A DNA stretch of 64,000 nucleotides from Egbenema bharatensis (GTDB taxonomy: Bacteria; Cyanobacteriota; Cyanobacteriia; Elainellales; Elainellaceae). Below are positions 1-8,977 of the stretch, piece by piece. Numbering within the stretch: position 1 is the first letter of the stretch; every line of letters begins with the position of its first letter. Location of the stretch: the NCBI RefSeq assembly GCF_048077055.1, contig NZ_CP182236.1:7192001-7256000 (forward strand). The letters are read 5' to 3'. The translations under genes and the position numbers were made by a program. The notes below the pieces were generated by a model that worked only from the letters and a program-made list of their open reading frames with translations, searched no databases and had not been told where the DNA came from.

Positions 1-79
1 TCATTCCCGCTCCCTTTGCCACTGGAAAATACATGACCGTTCTGGTGCGTTAAAGTGCGTTAAAGAACGATCGATTTCC

Positions 80-106
80 GTAGCGCAGGCATCTTGCCTG
101 CCTGCC
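80..106. repeat. GCAGGCATCTTGCCTGC palindromic repeat, copy 1
   Basis: GTAGCGCAGGCATCTTGCCTGC contains a perfect 7-bp inverted repeat (GCAGGCA/TGCCTGC) around TCT. The same core recurs near 9759, 35624, 53674 and 62437. It is followed by a degenerate direct repeat of CAGTAAACGATCCAT (about 108-152). The first 193 bases hold no gene I can support. Confidence 0.85.
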
Positions 107-193
107 AGTGAACGATCCATCCCAGTAAACGATCCATCCAGTAAACGATTCACTATGCAAATGCAATAGGATACACCCCTATGTCAGTGCCAT

Positions 194-2008
194 TCACGCA
201 TAATTGGTTGACGTGGCTCGAATCACCGAACCCAGGTCAGGGGCAAACTCAACCGTGTAGTTGGGCGAAGTCCCCGTCACGCCTTCCAGACGAGTCATTG
301 CAGTGCGATCGGGTTTGCGAGGGGCAAAGGCAGAATCCGCCTGAACCAACAAATAGCTGCCGTTGAGCGACAGACTTTTGACCGAAACAGAGTTCGTTTT
401 ATTCCCATTTAATGCAGTCAGGAAAGAAGCATTCGTCACCGTTCCCGTCAAAGGATCGAGCTTTGCCAGAATCGCAACTTTCCCGCCACCGCCACCTCCC
501 GGACTGTAATCAGAATAGCTGCGGAGCCAACCATTTTGGGCAAAGCGGCGGAAATCCTGGGCGGGTGTTCCCTGCGTTCCAGTAGACGTAAAGGCAGCAT
601 AGAGCAGTCCCGTGTTGTTATCCCACAGTAAATGAGTTCCCCGGCTATCATCGTTGGTGATTTCATAATCATCCCGATACCAGTTCAGTCTGTCATTCGT
701 AAAACTGGCCACCCAGGGGTCTTGATTGCCGATATCGTTTCCGGTAGACACCTGATTGTAGCCCGTGTAAATCGTCGTGTTACCCGATGTCATCTGAGTC
801 GTAGCCCGACTTTGAATTTGAGCTTCCGTCGGTGCATCATCATCCACAATGGTCAGGAACGCTTTGGATTGACCCAGAGTTGCACCATTGGTGGGATTAC
901 TCAAGCTTAAGCGCAAAACTTCTGACCCTTCAAACAGGGCATCTTGCAGAATCGGCACGGTAAAAGTCTTGCTGGTTTCCCCTGCATTGAAGGTCAGGAC
1001 TCCGCTAGCGGCACGGTAATCCTGTCCGGCTTTTGCCGTGTTGTCACTGGTGCTGTAACCCACGGTAACACTTCCAGTACTCCCTCCAGTGCGTGTTACG
1101 GTAATTGTCGCCAGTCCCCCCCCTTCGCTGACTCGATAGGAAGAATGGCTGAAGGATAGCGTACCGATTCCAGGGGTAGGGCTGGGTATTGGGCTGGGGG
1201 ATGGATTAGGGCTGGGTATTGAACTGGGTATTGGGCTGGGAGATAGATTAGGACTGGGTATCGGCGCAGGATTCAGTCCCGTTGACATCAGATCCGCCCG
1301 ACTCAGACGAACGTTTTGCAGAATGGCCAGATAGTTTCCGGTGGACTGATCTTGGAGCAGCGTATGACCGGACTGCTGACCTTTACCTGCAATTACATTC
1401 AGTTGATCAAACGACAGTCCAGCCAGTTGAATGGAGTCTTCTCCTCGCTTAAAGTCTGTAATCACCGTCGTATCCGCCAGCTTACGGCTCCCCCACTGCC
1501 GACTTAAAACAAACACATCCTGCCCGGCTCCTCCCGTCAGCCGATTTTTCCCTTTCCCTCCCAATAGGATGTCATTCCCCAATCCGCCGACCAGCGTATC
1601 ATTCCCCTGACCGCCAACCAGCCGATCGTCCCCGCTATTGCCCACCAGCCGATCGTTGCCACTGCCGCCATTGAGCGTATCACCGCCCGCTCCCCCCACC
1701 AGGGTGTCATTTCCTGTATTGCCAAACAATCGATCGTTTCCAGCACGTCCGTAGAGCTTGTCATTTCCCCCTTTGCCACGAATGATGTCATTGCCCTCTC
1801 GTCCGCGCAGCACATTATTAGCGCGATCGCCCACCAGGGTCAGTCCAGGGGTGCTCTGACTGCGAAAGCGAGGTAAACCGCTGCCCATACCAGCAGGGTG
1901 ACTTGGAGGAGAAATTGGATCTAATAATCCAGTTCCTGATGAATGGAATGCGATCGAGTTCAGGTTGAGATTTTGAGAAGAATGCGAATTAGGGTCTGAA
2001 GTGAACAT
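194..2008 (-). CDS. RTX calcium-binding repeat and Calx-beta domain protein
   Basis: Predicted 604-aa exported or surface protein. Residues ~60-170 hold about eleven RTX nonapeptides (GGxGNDxLx), which bind calcium and usually mark type I secretion substrates. A Pro/Ser linker (PSPxPSP) spans ~246-280. A Calx-beta domain, with SEGGG, ending in TIVDDD, spans ~282-392. The last ~210 residues are a domain I do not recognise. There is no N-terminal signal peptide, as expected for type I export, and no TolC/HlyB-type transporter lies nearby. The ATG at 2008 is chosen because GAGG precedes it by 6 bases; the frame stays open 13 codons further upstream. The RTX and linker parts are repetitive DNA and prone to length change. 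Confidence 0.85.
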   Translation of the reverse strand: MFTSDPNSHSSQNLNLNSIAFHSSGTGLLDPISPPSHPAGMGSGLPRFRSQSTPGLTLVGDRANNVLRGREGNDIIRGKGGNDKLYGRAGNDRLFGNTGNDTLVGGAGGDTLNGGSGNDRLVGNSGDDRLVGGQGNDTLVGGLGNDILLGGKGKNRLTGGAGQDVFVLSRQWGSRKLADTTVITDFKRGEDSIQLAGLSFDQLNVIAGKGQQSGHTLLQDQSTGNYLAILQNVRLSRADLMSTGLNPAPIPSPNLSPSPIPSSIPSPNPSPSPIPSPTPGIGTLSFSHSSYRVSEGGGLATITVTRTGGSTGSVTVGYSTSDNTAKAGQDYRAASGVLTFNAGETSKTFTVPILQDALFEGSEVLRLSLSNPTNGATLGQSKAFLTIVDDDAPTEAQIQSRATTQMTSGNTTIYTGYNQVSTGNDIGNQDPWVASFTNDRLNWYRDDYEITNDDSRGTHLLWDNNTGLLYAAFTSTGTQGTPAQDFRRFAQNGWLRSYSDYSPGGGGGGKVAILAKLDPLTGTVTNASFLTALNGNKTNSVSVKSLSLNGSYLLVQADSAFAPRKPDRTAMTRLEGVTGTSPNYTVEFAPDLGSVIRATSTNYA

Positions 2009-2340
2009 GACTACCTCAAACAAAGAATAAATATTATCGATGAACACTCAGCCGAATCTATTTCAGCACAAACGAGCGATCGCTTCAGGAAACAAAAGGC
2101 GATCGAATTGGCAATCCGTAACTCAGTGTTTCAGGACAGACTCTGGTTGATTAGCTGGAACTGTGATCAGTTCTAGTTGGTAAATGATGGACTGATGGCG
2201 ATCGTTGTCAAGCAACAGATGGGGATAAAGGGCAGACTCTTCAGCGAGACAATGAATTTACAACCTGTTATCCCAACGCTGCTTTACCAACGAGATGCTC
2301 ACAGCACAAACCCTGTTTCGTACCGTCTCTGTTTTAAACA

Positions 2341-2392
2341 GAAAAAAGGATGGATGCCCTCAGAGGTTTTGCGGAGGACATCCTCAAAGTTT
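2341..2392 (-). terminator. Possible rho-independent terminator
   Basis: Read on the minus strand, GGATGTCCTC pairs with GAGGGCATCC (one G-U pair) around a 12-base loop, followed shortly by TTTTTT. It lies downstream of the small minus-strand gene at 2774-3016, but 400 bases away, so the partner is uncertain. On the plus strand the hairpin is also followed by a short T run. Confidence 0.4.
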
Positions 2393-2511
2393 TTGTTAAT
2401 TTCTCAGAAAAATTACGTCCTGCTCAGAAAAATGCCCCTGCATTCAGGACAATTCATCCAAGACATTGAATCTGCCAGGCAAGATCAGTAGATCACAAAC
2501 CTGGTTTAGAT

Positions 2512-2621
2512 CCCCCCTAGCCCCCCTTGAAAAGGGGGAACCGTTCGCGGAGCGTGTGCGTAGCACAAACCGAAGAGGGTTGAAGTCCCCCTTTTTAAGG
2601 GGAATTTAGGGGGATCAACCC
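2512..2621. repeat. Dispersed GATCCCCCT palindromic repeat, copy 1
   Basis: The ends GATCCCCCCTAGCCCCCCTT and AAGGGGAATTTAGGGGGATC are inverted repeats. Between them lies GCGGAGCGTGTGCGTAGCAC, a palindrome-like unit that looks inserted in the loop. A related copy without that insert is at 50544-50619. It is non-coding and MITE- or REP-like. Confidence 0.75.
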
Positions 2622-2773
2622 CAGGGTTCACTGTGAAACGAACCCATTTTAGATCTACTGAGTCTGTCAGTTTTTTGTGCCACTCCAATGTCGGCTGCGG
2701 TTCCCCAATTACCCGCAGATGAATTCGCGGGCTTTCCTATCTCACAGCAATTCTCAACGCAATCACGAGATTT

Positions 2774-3016
2774 CTAATGAGACGGCACTGGATTTCGTTC
2801 CCGCTCCTTGTTCGCAATCCACTCTGCAAGTTGCACCACTTTATTGGGGTGCACAGTTCGCCAACCTGCTTGCTCTAGCTGAGACGGGGTCGCAGTAGTC
2901 ACGATCTCGTAGCGGGGACAATAAATGACCACCATGCTGTTGTTACTCATCGTCACGTAGCACGAACCCCAGTCCAATCCTTTACACTCTACCCGTTGTC
3001 CTTCTTGCCAAGTCAT
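2774..3016 (-). CDS. Small hypothetical protein (80 aa)
   Basis: Protein beginning MTWQEGQRVECKGLDWGSCY, with a C-terminal stretch ending NKERERNPVPSH. I do not recognise a family. The ATG at 3016 is preferred over an upstream TTG (3031) because AAGGTAGG sits just before it. The composition is ordinary and the frame is uninterrupted, but there is no neighbour or motif to suggest a role. It could be a lineage-specific protein or, less likely, a chance frame. Confidence 0.5.
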   Translation of the reverse strand: MTWQEGQRVECKGLDWGSCYVTMSNNSMVVIYCPRYEIVTTATPSQLEQAGWRTVHPNKVVQLAEWIANKERERNPVPSH

Positions 3017-3271
3017 GGAACCTACCTTCAATCCTCTTATTCAACTGTAGATGCAACACCACAGTTAAACGTCCTACTTCTATGTCAACCGATTGGGTGA
3101 CGCTTTACTCAGACTTTATATTAAAGCTGCCCTATCCAGTATTCCCGTGCAGGGGGACAAGTATTTCAAAAGAATGCTTAAGAAAAACCAAAAAACATTA
3201 CGTCGATTCAGGTCGCGCAGAAGGGAGTCTCACCCCCATAATAGAAAAGAAACGCTTTACATTCCTTCATT

Positions 3272-4777
3272 ATGGCGAGAGACTTACGGGAATTTTTGAA
3301 TTTGCTGGAGCAACGGGGTCAGTTGCAGCGGATTAAGGCTTTGGTAGATTCTGATCTGGAGATTGCCGAAATTTCCAATCGGATGCTGCAACAGGGTGGC
3401 CCGGCTCTGCTGTTTGAAAATGTCAAGGGATCGCCCCACTCGATCGCCATTAACGTCATGGGAACCGTAGAGCGGATCTGCTGGGCCATGAACATGGAGC
3501 AACCCCAGGAGTTGGAAGATCTGGGCAAAAAACTGGCGATGCTTCAGCAGCCAAAACCACCGAAGAAAGTGGCCCAGGCGATCGATTTTGGTAAAGTTCT
3601 TTTTGATGTGGTGAAGGCAAAACCCGGTCGAGATTTCTTTCCGCCCTGCCATCAGGTTGTCGTTGAAGGAGAAGACCTGGACTTAAACCAGATCCCAATG
3701 ATTCGCCCCTACTGCGGCGATGCAGGGAAGATTATTACCCTGGGACTGGTGATCACCAGGGATTGTGAAACCGGAACACCCAATGTGGGGGTCTATCGCC
3801 TCCAGCTTCAGTCCCAAAACACCATGACCGTCCACTGGCTCTCGGTGCGGGGTGGGGCACGGCATTTGCGGAAGGCAGCCGAGCAGGGCAAAAAGCTGGA
3901 AGTGGCGATCGCTTTAGGAGTAGATCCGCTGATCATCATGGCCGCAGCGACTCCCATCCCGGTAGACCTATCAGAATGGCTGTTTGCAGGACTGTATGGC
4001 GGTTCTGGGGTGAAGCTGGCGAAATGTAAAACGGTCGATCTGGAAGTGCCGGCCGACTCAGAGTTTGTCCTGGAGGGAACGATTACTCCGGGTGAAGTGT
4101 TGCCCGATGGCCCCTTTGGCGATCACATGGGCTACTACGGCGGCGTAGAGGATTCCCCCCTGATCCGCTTCCACTGCATGACCCACCGCAAGGATCCAAT
4201 CTACCTCACGACCTTCAGCGGTCGTCCTCCTAAGGAAGAAGCCATGATGGCGATCGCCCTCAACCGCATTTACACGCCCATCCTGCGGCAGCAAGTCTCG
4301 GAAATTACCGATTTCTTTTTGCCGATGGAGGCCCTTAGCTACAAAGCGGCCGTGATTTCCATTGACAAAGCCTATCCGGGACAGGCCAGACGGGCGGCTC
4401 TGGCCTTCTGGAGTGCCCTACCGCAGTTCACCTACACCAAGTTTGTGATTGTGGTAGACAAATCCATCAACATCCGCGATCCCCGTCAGGTAGTCTGGGC
4501 CATTACCTCCAAAGTGGATCCGGTTCGGGATGTGTTTATTCTGCCAGAAACGCCCTTCGACACCCTGGATTTCGCCAGCGAAAAGATTGGTTTAGGGGGA
4601 CGCATGGGGATTGATGCCACCACGAAAATGCCACCGGAAACCGATCATCCTTGGGGCGATCCGCTGGAATCTGACCCAGATGTGGCGGCAATGGTCGATC
4701 GGCGGTGGGCAGAGTATGGATTAGCAGATCTGAAGTTGGGTGAGGTCGATCCGAATTTGTTCGGGTATGAAATGTGA
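3272..4777 (+). CDS. ubiD: UbiD-family decarboxylase
   Basis: 501 aa, full length for UbiD (3-octaprenyl-4-hydroxybenzoate carboxy-lyase family). These enzymes use prenylated FMN to decarboxylate aromatic acids. In cyanobacteria the family is linked to plastoquinone head-group formation. Recognisable blocks: MARDLREFLNLLEQRGQL at the N-terminus, LGVDPLIIMAAATPIP near 215, EFVLEGTITPGE near 265, and GPFGDHMGYYGG with the family's acidic and glycine residues near 280. The ATG at 3272 gives the conserved N-terminus. No UbiX flavin prenyltransferase is encoded in the window. It appears monocistronic, with a 240-base gap upstream. Confidence 0.93.
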   Translation: MARDLREFLNLLEQRGQLQRIKALVDSDLEIAEISNRMLQQGGPALLFENVKGSPHSIAINVMGTVERICWAMNMEQPQELEDLGKKLAMLQQPKPPKKVAQAIDFGKVLFDVVKAKPGRDFFPPCHQVVVEGEDLDLNQIPMIRPYCGDAGKIITLGLVITRDCETGTPNVGVYRLQLQSQNTMTVHWLSVRGGARHLRKAAEQGKKLEVAIALGVDPLIIMAAATPIPVDLSEWLFAGLYGGSGVKLAKCKTVDLEVPADSEFVLEGTITPGEVLPDGPFGDHMGYYGGVEDSPLIRFHCMTHRKDPIYLTTFSGRPPKEEAMMAIALNRIYTPILRQQVSEITDFFLPMEALSYKAAVISIDKAYPGQARRAALAFWSALPQFTYTKFVIVVDKSINIRDPRQVVWAITSKVDPVRDVFILPETPFDTLDFASEKIGLGGRMGIDATTKMPPETDHPWGDPLESDPDVAAMVDRRWAEYGLADLKLGEVDPNLFGYEM

Positions 4778-4859
4778 GGTTTTGATGAACTCTCTCCATG
4801 CCTGGGAACTCTGGATCTCATTCCACTCCATTTTTTGGAGAACCTAGGTGCATTGACCC

Positions 4860-5726
4860 ATGCGACGGGATTCGATTTTCTACGCTCTATTTCAGCAGTA
4901 TCCTGCCCTCCTGTTCGACCTGCTGGAACACCCACCCCCCGATGCCCAACACTATCGGTTCGATGCCGTTGCCGTCAAAGAACCCAAATTTGAAATCGAT
5001 GGGGTGTTCTTACCACCTGAAGCTGAAACGCCTGGAGTGGTGTACTTCTGCGAGGTGCAGTTTCAAAAGGACGAACAGCTTTACGAACGGCTATTCGGCG
5101 AGTCATTTCTGTACTTCTACCGCAACCGATCGCGCTTCAGCGATTGGCAGGCAGTCGTAATTTACCCCGATCGCCCCACTGAGCAGACCACGACCCATCC
5201 TTACCGGGCTTTACTCACCAGCGATCAAGTCCACCGAGTTTATCTAAACGAGTTGGGCGACATCCAACAGCTACCCCTGGGAGTCGCACTGATGGCTCTA
5301 ACCACGGTAGACGAGGCAGATGCTCCAGCAGTTGCCCGATCGCTGCTCTCCAGATCAGGGCAGGAGAAGGAATCGCAGGCAGCTAATCGCACCATAATGG
5401 AGATGATCACGACGATCATGGTCTATAAGTTCACAGCGTTGAGTCGGCAGGAGGTGGAAGCAATGTTGGGGTTGAATCTGAAAGAAACACGAGTCTACCA
5501 GGAAGCCAAGGCGGAAGGACACGAGGAAGGACGAGAGGAAGAAGGCCGATCGCTCATTCTGCGTCAACTGAATCGCTGCTTTAGAACTTTGCCTGAAGAC
5601 TTGCACGCCAAAATTACCAGCTTATCGATCGCCCAAATTGAGTCCCTGGCAGAAGCCTTGCTAGAGTTTCAGACGATCGCTGATCTGGAGAACTGGTTAA
5701 ACCAGGATGGGTCAATTGATCCCTGA
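4860..5726 (+). CDS. Rpn/DUF2887-type nuclease with DUF4351-like C-terminus
   Basis: 288 aa. The N-terminal ~200 residues resemble the cyanobacterial DUF2887/Rpn family (recombination-promoting nuclease, formerly putative transposase). The core EIDGVF then VVYFCEVQFQ (residues ~43-66) fits a PD-(D/E)xK nuclease site, with FLYFYRNR after it. The C-terminal ~55 residues (LILRQLNRCF to ADLENWL) match the DUF4351 pattern of such proteins. A charged linker (EEGREEEGRS) separates the two. These genes are multicopy in many cyanobacteria and are not IS-borne; no terminal repeats are seen here. The biological role is unsettled. It lies 82 bases after ubiD and 51 before clcA. Confidence 0.8.
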   Translation: MRRDSIFYALFQQYPALLFDLLEHPPPDAQHYRFDAVAVKEPKFEIDGVFLPPEAETPGVVYFCEVQFQKDEQLYERLFGESFLYFYRNRSRFSDWQAVVIYPDRPTEQTTTHPYRALLTSDQVHRVYLNELGDIQQLPLGVALMALTTVDEADAPAVARSLLSRSGQEKESQAANRTIMEMITTIMVYKFTALSRQEVEAMLGLNLKETRVYQEAKAEGHEEGREEEGRSLILRQLNRCFRTLPEDLHAKITSLSIAQIESLAEALLEFQTIADLENWLNQDGSIDP

Positions 5727-5777
5727 TCCAGCACAATAAAAATAGATTCCCCTTGCGACCCACAGCCCGTTAAACGA

Positions 5778-7681
5778 ATGAACCTGACTTTTCTTCGAGG
5801 GCTGACCCAATCTGAGCCTGCTCATCCGTCCTCCTCCCGCCTCGCCCATCTACTCGATCGCCTCCAACCCTCTCCAGAAACCCTGGTTCTGCTGTTAGCC
5901 GTCTTCATTGGTACGGGAGCAGGGGCAGGGGTAGTTTTGTTTCGGGCATTAATCCAGTTGATGCATCGATTGATGTTTGGTGAGGTATCGAGTCTCCTGT
6001 CGGCGTGGGGTCATTGGACATTGGCACTGATTCCCTTGCTCGGTGGCATGATGATTGGTCTGCTACGCTGGCGGATGCAGGACTTTGGCCCCGGACTGGC
6101 GACGCTGATGGAAGTGGTGCAGGGCAAGCGGGAACTGGTGCTGCTTAATCCCATTACCAAAATGAGTGCAGCATCTATCTCTCTGGGCAGTGGGGCTTCC
6201 CTGGGCCGGAAGGGCCAAGTGTGGAAATTGGGGCTTACTTTAGCTTGTTACTGGGACAGGCGTTGAAGGTCTCTCAGGAACGACAGCGTTTATTGCTCAG
6301 TGCTGGAGCGGCGGCGGGATTAGCGGCGGGATTTAATGCGCCGATCGCTGGTGTATTCTTCGCCCTGGAAATCGTCATGGGGTCAACCTTTGCTGCCTCA
6401 GCCGCCAGTGTGGTGCTGTTATCCGCCGTGATCGCTGCCTGGATTGCTCAGATTGGCTTAGGTTCTCAACCCGCCTTTGCCTTGCCTGCCTATGAAGTGC
6501 GCGGGGTCTTGGAACTACCGCTTTATATGGGCTTAGGTCTGGTGGCTAGCCTGGTATCTCTGGTCTACGTGCGATCGTTGCAGTTCTCGCAGCAGTGCTT
6601 TCAGGGAAAGATCGCGGGGCTGGAAGGATTAGCTCAAATTCCTCGATCGCTGCATCCGGTCATCGGTGGATTGTGTTTAGGATTGGTGGCATTAAACCTC
6701 CCGCAAATCCTGGGAGTCGGGTATGAAACGGTAGAATCCATGCTGCAAGATGTGCAGTTTCCCCTGCATCTGGTGATTTCCCTGCTGGTGATTAAGCTGA
6801 TCATGACCGCCATCAGCTTTGGTAGTGGCTTTGTGGGTGGAGTCTTTGCACCTGCCTTATTTCTGGGAGCCTCCCTGGGATCCGCCTACGGCAAAATCCT
6901 GGCCATTACCTTACCAGGCGCAGAGAATTACATGGCATCCTCCCCCGCCTATGCCATGGTCGGCATGGCGGCCGTGCTGGCTAGTAGTGTTCGCGCTCCA
7001 TTAACGGCAATTTTGCTCTTGTTTGAACTAACCCATGATTATCGAATTGTTTTACCGCTCATGGCGGCTGTTGGTTTAAGCATCTGGCTGGTTGAATACC
7101 TGCATCCTCAAACGATTATCGACAACACGCCAGAACCGGAACCCTCCGTGCCCCTGGCTGAACCCAGTCTCCCAGCTTCCCTCTCGGTGGCCGAAGCCAT
7201 GCAGCCCGCCCCCCTACAGATTGCGGACAACTTACCCCTGGTGGTTGCCGTGCAGATGTTGTTAGATCATCGCAGCCATAGCGCACTGGTTCTAGACCAA
7301 GACAAACAACTGATTGGCATCTTAACCCTACGGGATGCTTATCGCTGGATATCGAAAAGCAAGACAGACACAGAGACTGATTCTTTATTGCAGCAACCCG
7401 TTCAGACGCTTTGTACCACTGAACTAGTATGCGCCTACGAAGATGAGTTAGTGACAGATGCAACCGATCGCATGTCTACCAGAGGATTACAACAGATTCC
7501 AGTTGTGGAACGCGATCGCCCCCAATCGGTTGTTGGGTTACTCACCCAGGAAGGAATCAATCTTGCCTACAGCCTGAGCCAAATTCGTGAAGCTCTGGAG
7601 CATCAGCTAGAGAAACCTGACTTTAAAGATTTAGCGAATGAAGGGGATAAAGGTACGAACGACCCGACGGATCCGGAGTAG
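5778..7681 (+). CDS. ClC-type chloride channel/antiporter with CBS domains (frameshifted)
   Basis: Inner-membrane ClC protein with a C-terminal CBS pair (about the last 150 residues, from SVAEAMQPAPLQ). The reading frame breaks at ~6206 inside the signature motif. GSGASLG is followed in the next frame by VEIGAYFSLLLGQ. Adding one C to GGGCCGGAAGG restores GPEGPSVEIG, the family's ion-binding motif, and gives a 634-aa protein. Everything on both sides is well conserved, so either a very recent mutation or a sequencing deletion is likely. The 3' end overlaps the convergent gene at 7631-7927 by 51 bases. ClC proteins exchange or conduct chloride; the side-chain pattern here does not settle channel versus antiporter. 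Confidence 0.88.
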
Positions 7682-7927
7682 ATGGATGAGATATCGCAAA
7701 TCCTCCGATACCGTTCCATATAGTTCCGGCTGTCGCTGCAACATTTCCTCCAATTCTGCATATTCCGCAGCCGTCATTGGCTCACCATCAATGGGCGATC
7801 GAGCTTCTGTGATCACCTCTGTCCGCAAAACTTCTTCGGGTAAATCCTCGGTCGGCGGTAGAGCAAAAGCGGCGATCGGTGAGGTCAGCAGAACAGTTTG
7901 AAGAACACACGATAAAAATTTCTTCAT
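7631..7927 (-). CDS. Small exported protein (98 aa)
   Basis: Begins with MKKFLSCVLQTVLLTSPIAA, a typical signal peptide with a likely AFA cleavage site around residue 23. The mature part is acidic (EDLPEEVLRTEVITEARSP). It then has a helical segment MTAAEYAELEEMLQ and a basic C-terminus, LLRIRRVVRTFIPFIR. This pattern resembles a conserved cyanobacterial family of unknown function. It overlaps the end of the convergent ClC gene by 51 bases, which constrains both C-termini. Confidence 0.7.
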   Translation of the reverse strand: MKKFLSCVLQTVLLTSPIAAFALPPTEDLPEEVLRTEVITEARSPIDGEPMTAAEYAELEEMLQRQPELYGTVSEDLRYLIHLLRIRRVVRTFIPFIR

Positions 7928-8370
7928 CTAGCCATAGATTTGAGCCAGAGTAGGACACTAACAAAACAGAGAAATGAACCAGAGGGATGTGAATGAACGC
8001 GAATAGTGCGAATAAAAAGTTGATACCAAGTCTGCCTGGTTAAGCAACACTGTCAGACTGATCCCTCACAGAATCAGCATATCTAGCAAGCAAGTCTATC
8101 AGGTGAATGCCTCTAACCAAGATGCAAGAAAAACTCCCTGCTCAATAAATCGTAATAAAGATACCGCTTCCAGTGTTGTTCCGATGTGCCGAAGCATCGG
8201 AGATAAAACTAAGACAGTTTGATCTGAAAACAGCCCAGAAACCACCCCAAGCGGGCGTAGATTCCGAACCTCCAAACACTCGATCGAGCCTTCGGAGTTG
8301 ATTAAATGTATAAGAATGGCAGACTTGGCATCAACACAAAATGGACTCGGCTTGTCCGACTCAGCCGCTA
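7928..8370. other. Intergenic, no gene seen
   Basis: Apart from a small hairpin (CCGATG/CATCGG around 8181-8200) nothing distinct is visible. It lies downstream of the lipoprotein gene (8371-8544) and upstream of the exported-protein gene at 7631-7927, both on the minus strand, so it may carry a promoter for the latter. Confidence 0.5.
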
Positions 8371-8544
8371 TTAAGGAGAAGGAGACTCTACGGGAGACTC
8401 GGCAGGAGCATCAGCTGGAGGAGCATCAGCCGGAGCGTCAGCCGGGGGAGTCGTCGTATCGGTGGTATCGGGGGTACCACAAGCAGCCAGAACTGTGGAT
8501 AAGCCCAGAGCCAGGAACAATCCGAGCATAAGTTTCTTAGTCAT
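8371..8544 (-). CDS. Small lipoprotein with Pro/Ala/Asp-rich tail (57 aa)
   Basis: Short gene read directly from the sequence. It starts ATG ACT AAG AAA at 8544 and ends TAA at 8371. The protein begins MTKKLMLGLFLALGLSTVLA and then AC, so Cys22 is the predicted lipidation site (lipobox VLAAC). The rest is low complexity: GTPDTTDTTTPP, then three PADA-type units and ESPVESPSP. An AAGGGG ribosome-binding site precedes the ATG by 8 bases. It is probably a surface-exposed flexible lipoprotein of unknown function. Confidence 0.75.
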   Translation of the reverse strand: MTKKLMLGLFLALGLSTVLAACGTPDTTDTTTPPADAPADAPPADAPAESPVESPSP

Positions 8545-8977
8545 TGAATTTCCCCTTCTATACAGTGAATTAACATCGACGAGATCAACGAGTGGAAGAT
8601 TGCCGGCACAGCTAAAACAGCGGCAAATTCATTTCATCCCCGGACAGAGCACAGAATCACCAGCTTGCTAGAAGTAGCTTTACCAGATCTCTGCGACCGA
8701 CCATTTGTGAACGAAACGGGCCATCTTCAAAAGCACTCTAGATACTTTTAGCAGATTAAATGATTATTTGTGTATCCGTACAAAGATAGGCTTCCTGTCT
8801 CAGTCTAAAGAGAGACGTTGCAAGATTGGATCAATGCAGTCGTGCAGGGACTTTTGCCGTTTCTTCAAGTCGAGCAGTTCTGGATGCTCTATGAGGATCT
8901 CTGGATAATCTCTGGGCGATCGAATTTACAATTGTTCATAGGAGCTATGGACTGAGCATTCATCTCAGGGAAAGGTT
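8545..8977. other. Divergent intergenic region upstream of chlH
   Basis: 433 bases between the divergent lipoprotein gene and chlH, presumably holding both promoters. No operator or RNA element was recognised. GGGAAAGG lies just before the chlH ATG and may serve as its ribosome-binding site. Confidence 0.5.

Larger units (their letters stand above)
2009..2773. other. Intergenic region with repeat and possible terminator
   Basis: No convincing gene. The 104-residue plus-strand frame at 2177-2491 has no family resemblance and no clear ribosome-binding site. The region holds a hairpin with a T run near 2347-2390 and a palindromic repeat at 2512-2621. Confidence 0.6.

Noticed and set aside
1..193. 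Gene start at the left edge (minus strand, ATG near 35)
   Set aside because: Only about 11 codons lie in the window and there is no ribosome-binding site.
2177..2491. 104-residue open frame on the plus strand
   Set aside because: No ribosome-binding site, no family resemblance, odd composition, and it spans the hairpin at 2347-2390.
4860..5726. Rpn-like nuclease as an IS transposase
   Set aside because: No terminal inverted repeats or target duplication flank it. The family name is historical.
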